Assembly: GCA_003599575.1 (NCBI GenBank)
Contig: QZKV01000192.1
Location: 1-32,859, forward strand
Length of the DNA stretch: 32,859 nucleotides
Origin: Desulfobacteraceae bacterium
GTDB lineage: Bacteria > Desulfobacterota > Desulfobacteria > Desulfobacterales > Desulfosarcinaceae
Direction: 5' to 3'
This document shows, piece after piece, positions 16,148 to 23,353 of the stretch. The notes beneath the pieces were generated by a model. That model ran no database searches and was not told the DNA's origin. It saw nothing but the letters and a program-made list of their open reading frames with translations. The first letter of the stretch is position 1. The number at the start of each line of letters is the position of its first letter. A program made the translations under genes and the position numbers.

Positions 16148-17455
16148 TTAGAGCACATCCGGGTATTGGAATTGTTTATTTTCGTAATTTTTTAAGATTA
16201 CGCAGCCACCGTCGCGTCCCTGGTAGTAATCGGGCGACAATGGAATCTTGCCGCCGCCGCCGGGAGCGTCGATCACGTAGGTTGGAATCGCGTAGCCGCT
16301 GGTAAACCCGCGCAGCCCGCGGATCATTTCCAAACCTTTTTCCACGGGGGTACGAAAATGAGCCGATCCTGAAATGGGATCACATTGATACAGATAATAA
16401 GGCCGTACGCGCATTTGGAGCAAATGGTGCATCAGCGACCGCATGGTGTCCACTGTATCGTTGATCTGGCTGAGCAGTACAGTCTGGGAGCCCAGGGGGA
16501 TTCCGGCATCGGCCAATCGCTGGCAGGCCCGGTAGGCTTCCGGCGTGCACTCGTCCGGGTGGGTGAAGTGCAGGCTCATCCACAGCGGATGATGACGCCG
16601 CAGCATGCGCACCAGTTGAGGTGTGATCCTCTGGGGCAGTACGGCCGGAATCTTGGTGCCGATGCGGATGATTTCCACGTGCTTGATTTGTCGCAGCCGG
16701 GTCAGCAGCCAATCCAGCCGCGCATCACCCAAGGTCAGCGGATCTCCTCCGGACAGCAGCACATCGCGAATGGTCGGGGTGCGGCGGATATAGTCAAGGG
16801 CATTTTCGAGCCGCCGCCGATTGAAAAAAAGCCTTCCGTGTCCAACCATTCGGGAACGCGTGCAATACCGGCAGTAGGTCGAACAAAAGTCGAGGGCCAA
16901 AAACAAGACGCGGTCGGGGTAGCGGTGAACCAGTCCCGGTACCGGGCTCTGGCCTTCTTCGCCCAAAGGGTCGTCGTCCTCGCCGGGCATCTTGGTGAAC
17001 TCATCGATGACCGGCACCACTGTCCGGCGCAGCGCATAATCAGCTTCGTGGCCGACCAGCAGGCTCAGGTAGTAAGGCGTGATGGCCAGCGGCAACTTGG
17101 ACTGCAAGCTTTCGGCGGCCATCCGTTCCTGCGGCGCCAGGTGCAGAAATCTTTCGAGCTGATTCAGCGTGCGGATGCGATTGGAGATCTGCCACTGCCA
17201 ATCGTTCCATTGTTTTTCGGAAATGCTGGGGTAGTAGAACTGCCTGAATCGGCGGCGCGGGGTGGGTGTGTCGAGGGGCAAGCTCTGGATGGTCAGCTTG
17301 CGGGTCGTTTTTTGTTTTGCAGGCGGCTGTAAGGCGACAGGACAGTAAGCCTGCTGGCTCGGAGGCTCTTCTTCCACCTCCGCACCGACCTCAGTGGAAC
17401 ACGAAGATTTGACATCGGTTTTGATGTGCATTTGGCTGCATGGATGATGATGCAT
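16148..17455 (-). CDS. kamA: lysine 2,3-aminomutase family radical-SAM enzyme (KamA/AblA-like)
   Basis: A 435-residue radical-SAM, PLP-dependent aminomutase. With the start at 17455, the cluster-binding CSTYCRYC motif is at Cys191, Cys195 and Cys198. The PLP lysine is Lys403 in DAPGGGGKIP. The two acidic residues that hold the substrate amino group in Clostridium lysine 2,3-aminomutase are conserved as Asp359 (YQCDPISG) and Asp396 (VIDAPGG). This favours L-lysine to L-beta-lysine over glutamate 2,3-aminomutase. The AGGAGGAG ribosome site about 11 bases upstream selects this start over an in-frame ATG at 17530. The protein then begins with a His- and Cys-containing tail (MHHHPCSQMH) and about 50 poorly conserved residues. 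EpmB, the EF-P-modifying relative, is an alternative, but no epmA is nearby and the length and ATP-grasp/GNAT neighbours fit free beta-lysine production better. Confidence 0.88.
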   Translation of the reverse strand: MHHHPCSQMHIKTDVKSSCSTEVGAEVEEEPPSQQAYCPVALQPPAKQKTTRKLTIQSLPLDTPTPRRRFRQFYYPSISEKQWNDWQWQISNRIRTLNQLERFLHLAPQERMAAESLQSKLPLAITPYYLSLLVGHEADYALRRTVVPVIDEFTKMPGEDDDPLGEEGQSPVPGLVHRYPDRVLFLALDFCSTYCRYCTRSRMVGHGRLFFNRRRLENALDYIRRTPTIRDVLLSGGDPLTLGDARLDWLLTRLRQIKHVEIIRIGTKIPAVLPQRITPQLVRMLRRHHPLWMSLHFTHPDECTPEAYRACQRLADAGIPLGSQTVLLSQINDTVDTMRSLMHHLLQMRVRPYYLYQCDPISGSAHFRTPVEKGLEMIRGLRGFTSGYAIPTYVIDAPGGGGKIPLSPDYYQGRDGGCVILKNYENKQFQYPDVL

Positions 17456-18355
17456 CGTTTTGGTTTCTCCTCCTCGAAGAATGGAATACAGGTTTCTTAT
17501 TGGAATCCGAAAGTCCTGCTCAAAAACCACCCGAATCCGTTTTCCTGAACAATCTCATGGTAGCTGCCGTTTCTTGCATTGCAACGTCCATTTTTAGATG
17601 CCTGCTTAACAAAAATCATACCAAAAAATTTTCTAAGTAAAAACAAGTGGATAATGTTTAAGCCAAAAAGCAGTCAGAACTGGCAGTTCCTGTTTTTGTC
17701 GGCATCGGGAGGCTTTCCGCTGTTGCGGAGGTCCGATATCTTGCAAGCCTCTGTTTTTATATTGATTTACTATTTATGAAATCCCGTTCTGGTCTGGAAT
17801 AAAAGGAAATTTCAGTTCCTTTTTTCACACCGATTGCGGTATCGATTGGTCTGTTCATTGACTCGTGAATCGGCTGGTTAAAATGGCGCCTGCTGTGCTG
17901 ATGAGCATCCAAGATTTCCTTGCTGCAACGATGCACCTGCAGGTGTATAAGCAGCACGCTTGCAATGCCGGGAGGGCCTTGAACCGCGTGTCAAGCACAT
18001 GCGCCCAGCATAGCCTCCTTTTTTAGATTGTCAACCCCGAGACCAGCGTCCCGACCCGGCAATTCTACCCGAATGCATTCACAATAAAAAGAGGCGTTAA
18101 AGGCAACCTGCGTTTCCCAAAAAGGTCCTGGTTAGAAGCCAATCCATGCGAAAGGTGAAATGATGGTTTGTCCCGTGCCCAGGGCCGGTAAAAATTTTTG
18201 GCTGCTTTCGTTTTCAGGTCAGCAATGACTTGATCTATCGGGCGTTCCCCTATAATGTGGCTGCCAATTTCCTTTGCCCCTGGAATAGCGGGCACAGTGT
18301 CGACGTCTGTTCCGAAGACCCTATCGATCGCATCTTATTAAAGAGGAGAAGCACC
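17456..18355. other. 900-base spacer upstream of divergent kamA and osmC genes
   Basis: No convincing gene. On the minus strand, TATGAT at 17620-17615 is a possible kamA -10 box, with no good -35. A near-perfect palindrome GAACTG-G-CAGTTC lies at 17677-17689 and could be an operator. AAAAGGAA (17801-17808) and TTCCTTTT (17816-17823) form a weak AT-rich hairpin. A 76-codon minus-strand frame (18295-18065, GTG start) reads plausibly in parts, but it has no ribosome site and lies across the osmC promoter candidate, so I do not call it. The spacer is AT-richer than its surroundings. Confidence 0.45.
18230..18256 (+). promoter_or_regulatory. candidate sigma70 promoter of osmC
   Basis: TATAAT at 18251-18256 is a perfect -10 box. 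TTGATC at 18230-18235 matches four of six -35 positions, but the spacing is 15, shorter than optimal; shifting the -35 upstream gives spacing 17 with a poorer match. The OsmC ATG follows 100 bases downstream. Confidence 0.4.
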
Positions 18356-18799
18356 ATGCCGACCACGACCGTGCGCTGGGTTACAGGCAAGCAGTTTGTG
18401 GGCACCGATGAACGGAATCAATCGGTCGTGCTTTCCGGAGACAGTCCGGCCAAAGGCGTGAGTCCTTCCCAGATGTTGCTTGTGGCTTTATCCGCATGCA
18501 CCGCCTATGATGTGCTTGAAATCATGGCTAAAAAGCGCAAGCCCCTGGCAATGCTGGAGATCACCGCCAGCGGCGATCAAGATCCCAAACCGCCGTGGGC
18601 CTACCGGCGCATTCACCTGAAATATCGCGTCAGCGGCAACGCCCTGACCGAGCAAGCCCTTGCGCAAGCGGTTGAGTTGTCTCTGGATAAATATTGTTCC
18701 GTCGCGGCTACCGTAAGGGGGGTGGCGACCCTCTCAACGGAAATTGAAATCGTACCTCTGCCCGCGACAGCCGTTCTGCCAGAGGGACCGGCCGGCTGA
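18356..18799 (+). CDS. OsmC/Ohr-family peroxidase-like protein
   Basis: A 147-residue OsmC-fold protein. The two family cysteines are in place: Cys48 in LSACTAYDVLEIM on the central helix and Cys114 in DKYCSVAATV. In OsmC and Ohr these form the peroxidatic and resolving pair that reduces organic hydroperoxides using thiols. SPSQMLLVALSAC (36-48) is the signature start of the helix. GAGGAG seven bases upstream supports the ATG at 18356 over the longer open frame. The protein acts in the cytoplasm as a homodimer. A role in oxidative defence fits the nearby MsrAB gene, but the two are not in one operon. OsmC versus Ohr or the YhfA subgroup cannot be settled here. Confidence 0.88.
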   Translation: MPTTTVRWVTGKQFVGTDERNQSVVLSGDSPAKGVSPSQMLLVALSACTAYDVLEIMAKKRKPLAMLEITASGDQDPKPPWAYRRIHLKYRVSGNALTEQALAQAVELSLDKYCSVAATVRGVATLSTEIEIVPLPATAVLPEGPAG

Positions 18800-18937
18800 G
18801 GGTACATTTTTTGCAATGGCATCCCAGGGTTCAACTTTTTGGACCACCTGCCGATACAATGGCTGGTGATCGGCTGGCAGCTATTTCAGCGCAGATCCAC
18901 GTGGAAGACTCAAAAAGGAGATGGAGAGCTGTTGGCG

Positions 18938-19531
18938 ATGGAAAGCGGGAGGTCTGCAAAACATGGCTGGGGTGTCATTGTTTTTGTTGCTCTGACATTT
19001 TTTGTCATCCCTTGCCTGCAGGCCGATATTTATGTCTATATTGACAGCGAAGGCGTTTTTCATTTCACCAATACACCCACTTCAAGCGATTATAAAATCT
19101 ATCTGCGCGAAAGGTCACTGCTTCCCAGGGCCTGGTATAATATAGAAGATTATGACGATGTGATATCCGAAGCGGCCAGACAGAACGGGTTGTCCTTCCC
19201 CCTGCTCAAAGCATTGATCCACGTGGAATCCTATTTCAACCCCCGCGCGGTTTCCAAAAAAGGCGCCATGGGATTGATGCAGATCATGCCTGAAAATATG
19301 GAATTGTTGAACATCAGCAATCCTTTTGATCCCTGGGAGAACATCATGGGGGGCGCGCGCTATTTGAAAGCCATGTTGGATCGCTTCGACCACCGGTTGC
19401 CCCTGGCTCTGGCCGCCTACAATGCCGGACCCACGGCCGTGGAGCGGTATAAAGACATTCCGCCTTTTAAAGAAACTCAGAGCTATGTAGAAAAAGTCAT
19501 GAAGTTCTTCCATTTCTACAATAAAAGCTGA
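18938..19531 (+). CDS. secreted lytic transglycosylase (SLT domain with N-terminal DUF4124-like segment)
   Basis: A 197-residue periplasmic peptidoglycan-cleaving enzyme. Residues 11-28 are a hydrophobic signal sequence ending before DIYVYIDSEGVFHFTNTPTS (30-49), the beta motif typical of DUF4124. The catalytic SLT domain follows: Glu97 in IHVESYFNPRAVS is the catalytic acid, GAMGLMQIMP (109-118) and AAYNAGP (159-165) are the family signatures, and SYVEKVMKFFHFY ends the domain. The start at 18938 was chosen because GGAGAG lies about nine bases upstream; 33 further in-frame codons to 18839 lack a ribosome site and would bury the signal peptide. It is 138 bases after osmC and converges with msrAB across a 190-base spacer. 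Confidence 0.9.
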   Translation: MESGRSAKHGWGVIVFVALTFFVIPCLQADIYVYIDSEGVFHFTNTPTSSDYKIYLRERSLLPRAWYNIEDYDDVISEAARQNGLSFPLLKALIHVESYFNPRAVSKKGAMGLMQIMPENMELLNISNPFDPWENIMGGARYLKAMLDRFDHRLPLALAAYNAGPTAVERYKDIPPFKETQSYVEKVMKFFHFYNKS

Positions 19532-19721
19532 TCGCGTCCAACCGACAATTCTCGAATCCCTGGTGAATCAAGGGCGGCGGTACATTCCGCCGGCATGGCC
19601 TAAAAATGGTTTGGCGCCGGCCTGTTCGCCCGTTTGAACGATGAGGCGCACAGCTCAGACGGCGAACGGGCAACGTACAGCAGAAGAGAAGGAATCATCT
19701 ATTCGGCGCTCACTTTGACGG

Positions 19722-20870
19722 CTACTTCGCCGACTTTGCGGCGAACAGCGACAGATAACGTCCATAGCCCGCTTTTTCCAAATCGGCTCTGGGAATGAAC
19801 CTAAGGGCCGCCGAGTTGATGCAGTAACGCAGGCCCGTGGGTTTGGGGCCATCCTCAAATACATGCCCCAGATGGGAGTCGGCTCCCTTGCTGCGCACTT
19901 CGGTCCGAATGCTGAAAAAACCGATATCCGATTTCTCTACGATGTTATCGGGCTCAAGAGGCCGGGTAAAACTCGGCCAGCCGGTGCCGGAATCAAATTT
20001 GTCCGCAGAGCTGAACAGCGCTTCACCCGAGATGATATCCACGTAAATGCCGGGTTCATGATTGTCCCAATAGGCATTGTTAAAGGGGGGTTCGGTGCCG
20101 TCTTGACGGGTGACCTTGTACTGCATGGGTGTCAGCTTCCGGCGCAATTCCACGTCATCGGGGATGGACTGCGCGCTGCCCTGGGCCGGTAGATTTTTGG
20201 ATTCCTGCATTTTACTCTCCTGTATATCCAGGGTCAGATCGAACTTGTCGACGGCCCAGGCCTTTTGAAGGAACCGGTCGCGCCCCGAGCCGGCGCGGTA
20301 GCCGCGGTAACGGAGCGGATTTTTCTTGTAGTAGTCCTGATGATATTCCTCGGCTTCATAAAAGTCGCCCAGAGGAAGTATTTCGGTAACGATGGGCTTG
20401 TCAAACTGGCCCGATGCAGCCAACTGTTCTTTGGATTGCTCGGCCAAACGCCTTTGCTGTTCATCCGAATAGAAGATGGCGCTGCGATATTGTTTGCCCC
20501 GGTCAACGAACTGTCCTCCCTTGTCGGTGGGATCGATATGCCGCCAGAAAACCTCGAGCAATTGCGCATAGGTGATCTTTTCAGGTTCATAGACGACTCT
20601 GACCGATTCGATATGGCCTGTTGCTCCGGATGAAACCTGCTCATATACCGGATTGGCCACGTGGCCGCCGGTATAGCCGGAGACGGCTTCCACGACACCC
20701 TCGACCTTCTCGAAATCCGCTTCCGTGCACCAGAAACATCCGCCTGCGAAAACGGCCGTTTGGGTTTCCGCGGCGTCTTTCACCGGCTTTTCATCCATGC
20801 CGCTGACCGGTAAGTTGAATCCAATTATAAGCGCGAACAATATCAATATGAAAAATAGCATTGTTCTCAT
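19722..20870 (-). CDS. msrAB: secreted bifunctional methionine sulfoxide reductase MsrA-MsrB
   Basis: A 382-residue fusion that reduces both S- and R-methionine sulfoxide in exported proteins. Residues 1-24 form a signal peptide or anchor (MRTMLFFILILFALIIGF). The MsrA domain (about 36-205) has the catalytic GCFWC motif with Cys45, plus SGYTGGH and GHIESVRVVY. After a short linker, the MsrB domain (about 240-375) has FDSGTGWPSF, ADSHLGHVFEDG and catalytic Cys350 in GLRYCINSAALRF. The two CxxC pairs that hold zinc in many MsrB proteins are absent. Where many MsrB proteins have a resolving cysteine (SGCGWPS) this one has Thr296, so another thiol must serve. GGAGG lies just upstream of the ATG. 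Order and export resemble PilB-type proteins, but the thioredoxin-like domain is missing. Confidence 0.93.
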   Translation of the reverse strand: MRTMLFFILILFALIIGFNLPVSGMDEKPVKDAAETQTAVFAGGCFWCTEADFEKVEGVVEAVSGYTGGHVANPVYEQVSSGATGHIESVRVVYEPEKITYAQLLEVFWRHIDPTDKGGQFVDRGKQYRSAIFYSDEQQRRLAEQSKEQLAASGQFDKPIVTEILPLGDFYEAEEYHQDYYKKNPLRYRGYRAGSGRDRFLQKAWAVDKFDLTLDIQESKMQESKNLPAQGSAQSIPDDVELRRKLTPMQYKVTRQDGTEPPFNNAYWDNHEPGIYVDIISGEALFSSADKFDSGTGWPSFTRPLEPDNIVEKSDIGFFSIRTEVRSKGADSHLGHVFEDGPKPTGLRYCINSAALRFIPRADLEKAGYGRYLSLFAAKSAK

Positions 20871-21290
20871 AGGTAACCTCCAGACATCATCGAAAATGCT
20901 GATGCCGGTCTTAGAACTGAGTAAAGAACCGATTTGCTTTCAGTTAACCAATAATACAACAGGCATTTCAAGGTGCGATAAAAACAGTGTAAAATTTAGG
21001 TAAAGATAATTGGCGGGATTGGCCGCTGCTCGACCGGGTGGGTTGTGACGCTAAAATCGAGATCAGAATTGTATTCGGAAAGCTGCAATGGCTTTGGCGG
21101 GTCAAAAGCAGGATTGTACGCGGGCCTGTCAATACTATGGCACTTTTCCCCGAGCGGGCCGACCGGCTCCGCTGAACAGGCGCGCGAGCCGGTTCGACTC
21201 CATTTCCGACCCCGCTATCTTTTAGCCGCCGATTTCAGAATTCGAGAATCAGAGCCGGGCCGCAAACATCTGCTTTGAATGGAATCAAAG
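20871..21290. other. 420-base spacer between msrAB and dapA
   Basis: No gene is supported. Both flanking genes are on the minus strand, so this holds the msrAB promoter and the dapA 3' region. A weak minus-strand promoter candidate reads TTTACA, 17 bases, TGAAAT (about 20997-20969). An 8-base perfect inverted repeat, ACCGGCTC (21162-21169) and GAGCCGGT (21186-21193), could form a hairpin in the dapA transcript, but there is no T-tract. Confidence 0.4.
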
Positions 21291-22331
21291 TCAATAGTCG
21301 GAATAGCAGAGTCCTTCCTGATATTCGGGGTTGTCCAGGCGCTCTGCAATGTCCACATTGAAAAAGTCCGCTATGGGCCGCAGAATTTCGGGACTTTCCG
21401 TCCATACACGGCGGGTAACGGAAAGAACCGTGTCCAATCCCGCGCGCGTCATTTTGCCCAGAGGCGGGCGGCAGGGACCCGAAGGCATTCCCAAGAGACG
21501 CATCAGCGTTTTGATGGCCAGCGGATTGCGGGCCCGGCAGATGACTTCGCCGAAGGGGGTATGCTCGATGGTTTTCACGGTCACCAGATCGAACAGCGGT
21601 TCAACCTTCTTGAGCAGGGCGGCGGCTCCGGCGTGATCACCGGCCGCGAGCCTTGCCACCATCCGGGTGATGGCGGCAGGGGCGACATTGCTGGCCACGG
21701 AAATCACGCCGCTTGCGACAATGGCCGGGTCGGTCATCATCGCTTGGGTCATGGCGTCATCCCCGGAAAAGATCGTGTAGTCAGGACCGCAGCACGCGCG
21801 GGTGCGCCGCATGTTTTTCAGATCCGCGGTGGCCTCCTTGACCGCGCTGACATTGGGATGCGCCTGGTACAAGAAAGCCAGATCCTCGGGCAGCAGCTGA
21901 GCGCCGGTTCGCCCGGGGATGACATAGGGGATGATGGTCAGCCCGGGGAACTGCCGCGCAATAGGGGCAACATATTCGCGCCGGATTTCGAGGGAACTGG
22001 GGCCGTTATAATAAGGATCCACCAGCAGGACGGCCTCAACGTCCTGGCTGGCCGCGTGTGCGGTGGCGCTGAGTGCCTCTTGAGTGTTGTTGCTGCCGGT
22101 CCCGGCAATGCACGTACACCTGTTCCTGGTGAGCCGGGCGATGCTGTCAACCACGGTGTTGTGTTCGCTCCAACCCAGGGTGGGGCTTTCGCCGGTCGTA
22201 CCCACGGCCAGGATGCCGGTGATTCCGCTCTCGATCTGAAATGCCACCAGCTTTTCCAGCCCCTCTTGATCCAAAGTCGCCCCATCTTGAGTGAATGGTG
22301 TCACAAGGGCGGTATAACATCCGGGATTCAT
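21291..22331 (-). CDS. dapA: 4-hydroxy-tetrahydrodipicolinate synthase family (DapA-like)
   Basis: A 346-residue class I aldolase of the DapA/NAL family. It condenses pyruvate with aspartate semialdehyde in lysine and diaminopimelate synthesis, if it is a true DapA. Visible residues line up with E. coli DapA: Thr45-Thr46 in GTTGES, Tyr136 in IIPYVIPGRTG, Arg141, and the Schiff-base Lys165 in SAVKEATAD. The start at 22331 follows an AAGGGGG site; the frame is also open for seven more codons. The protein is about 50 residues longer than the usual 292, mostly at the C-terminus (from about 295). A related pyruvate aldolase is therefore possible. It is a single gene, divergent from the TPR gene and not next to other lysine genes. 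Confidence 0.83.
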   Translation of the reverse strand: MNPGCYTALVTPFTQDGATLDQEGLEKLVAFQIESGITGILAVGTTGESPTLGWSEHNTVVDSIARLTRNRCTCIAGTGSNNTQEALSATAHAASQDVEAVLLVDPYYNGPSSLEIRREYVAPIARQFPGLTIIPYVIPGRTGAQLLPEDLAFLYQAHPNVSAVKEATADLKNMRRTRACCGPDYTIFSGDDAMTQAMMTDPAIVASGVISVASNVAPAAITRMVARLAAGDHAGAAALLKKVEPLFDLVTVKTIEHTPFGEVICRARNPLAIKTLMRLLGMPSGPCRPPLGKMTRAGLDTVLSVTRRVWTESPEILRPIADFFNVDIAERLDNPEYQEGLCYSDY

Positions 22332-22738
22332 GGTTCCCCCTTTTTTTCCCATTAGGTGTGTTCCGGGTCGGTGTTTACCGGTCCGAATCAGGACCGGTGC
22401 TCAGAAGATACGGCCCCCGCGCCTGCTCCGAAAGCGGCCGGATAATGTCGCAGCCTGGCCGTTATAAACAAGGGGTTCTCAGACCGGCGACCCGCGGGTT
22501 GTCTGCGGCAGGTGCAATAGCCCGTACCCCATTCATGTCAAAGTAGAGAAGCCCTCCTACTGTGTCAAGCGCATATTTTTGATTCGACAAAATGCCTTGA
22601 CAAGCGCCAAGCCGAAGCATAACCATGAACCGCCTGTTTCGGCGGAAAGCCTTCAGAACATCTTGCAGCCATCTGTCTCAAGCACAAATTCCCACGGCAG
22701 CCCCGAGATGGGTTTGCCGATTTGAATAGGAAAGAACC
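22332..22738. other. 407-base spacer between divergent dapA and TPR gene
   Basis: No gene. TTGACA occurs three times: plus strand at 22597-22602 (followed at 17 bases by a poor TAACCA), and minus strand at 22568-22563 and 22541-22536. These are possible -35 boxes for the TPR gene and dapA, but none has a good -10. The TPR start has AGGAAAG upstream. Confidence 0.35.
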
Positions 22739-23353
22739 ATGGCCAAGTCTAAAAATATCGACGAGTATATTGCCCAGCAGCGGCACGCGCTGGCGAACAA
22801 TCCGGAATGCGGCACCACCCATTACAATCTGGGTGTGGCCCTGATGGGTAAAACACAATTTGGAGAGGCGGAAAAAGCCTTTCTAACCGCCATCGAATGC
22901 AGTCCCAGCCTGGCGGAAGCCTATGTTCAACTGGGCGGCCTCTGTCTCAAACGGGGAGATCTGGACGGTTGCCTGGATTGGAACAAGCGGGCGGTAAAGG
23001 CGCGACCCGGCTTTTCCGAAGGATACGGCAACATCGGGTTTGTCCTGCTGCAAAAGGGTGAAATCGATGAGGCCATCACGGCCTTGAAAAGGGCCACAGC
23101 CTTCAACTTCCGGTTTGTCCAAGGGTATACCACGCTGGCCACTGCGTATTTGATGAAAGGCGAGATGGATGAAGCCATCGAAGCCTGCCAGAAAGCCCTC
23201 AGGGCGGAGCCCGACTTTCCCGTGGCACACAACAATTTGGCCATTGCCTACTTGGAAAAAGGCGAACGGGAAAAAGCCATGGCACATATCCGGCGGGCGA
23301 TTGAATTGGGGTACGATGTAGCCCCCGAAATCAGAAAGGAACTGGACCAGTAA
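22739..23353 (+). CDS. tetratricopeptide repeat protein upstream of dsr
   Basis: A 204-residue cytoplasmic protein made almost entirely of about five TPR units. They start near residues 24, 58, 92, 126 and 160, each with the W/Y-x-x-LG-x-A and A-x-x-x-x-x-A-I/L pattern (for example THYNLGVALMGKTQFGEAEK, AHNNLAIAYLEKGEREKAMA). There is no signal peptide. TPR solenoids mediate protein-protein contacts, so a scaffold or chaperone-like role is likely. AGGAAAG 6-7 bases before the ATG supports the start. The next reading frame begins at the base after its stop codon. Both precede dsrA by less than 1.6 kb in the same direction, and a link to sulfite-reductase assembly is conceivable but unproven. 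Confidence 0.88.
   Translation: MAKSKNIDEYIAQQRHALANNPECGTTHYNLGVALMGKTQFGEAEKAFLTAIECSPSLAEAYVQLGGLCLKRGDLDGCLDWNKRAVKARPGFSEGYGNIGFVLLQKGEIDEAITALKRATAFNFRFVQGYTTLATAYLMKGEMDEAIEACQKALRAEPDFPVAHNNLAIAYLEKGEREKAMAHIRRAIELGYDVAPEIRKELDQ

Noticed and set aside
16148..17455. KamA as EpmB, the EF-P lysine modifier
   Set aside because: No epmA or efp is near. Both lysine-binding aspartates and the full aminomutase length are present, and the ligase and acetyltransferase neighbours fit free beta-lysine. It is not fully excluded.
17801..17825. terminator hairpin AAAAGGAA/TTCCTTTT
   Set aside because: The stem is AT-rich with only two G-C pairs and is far from any gene end, so it is noted only as a weak structure.
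18065..18295. 76-codon minus-strand frame with partly protein-like sequence
   Set aside because: The GTG start has no Shine-Dalgarno, and the frame lies across the perfect TATAAT of the osmC promoter candidate. It could be a gene remnant, but that cannot be supported.
21180..21215. tRNA-like T-loop sequence (GGTTCGACTCC) after dapA
   Set aside because: The T-arm does not close, and no anticodon arm or acceptor stem can be found around it.
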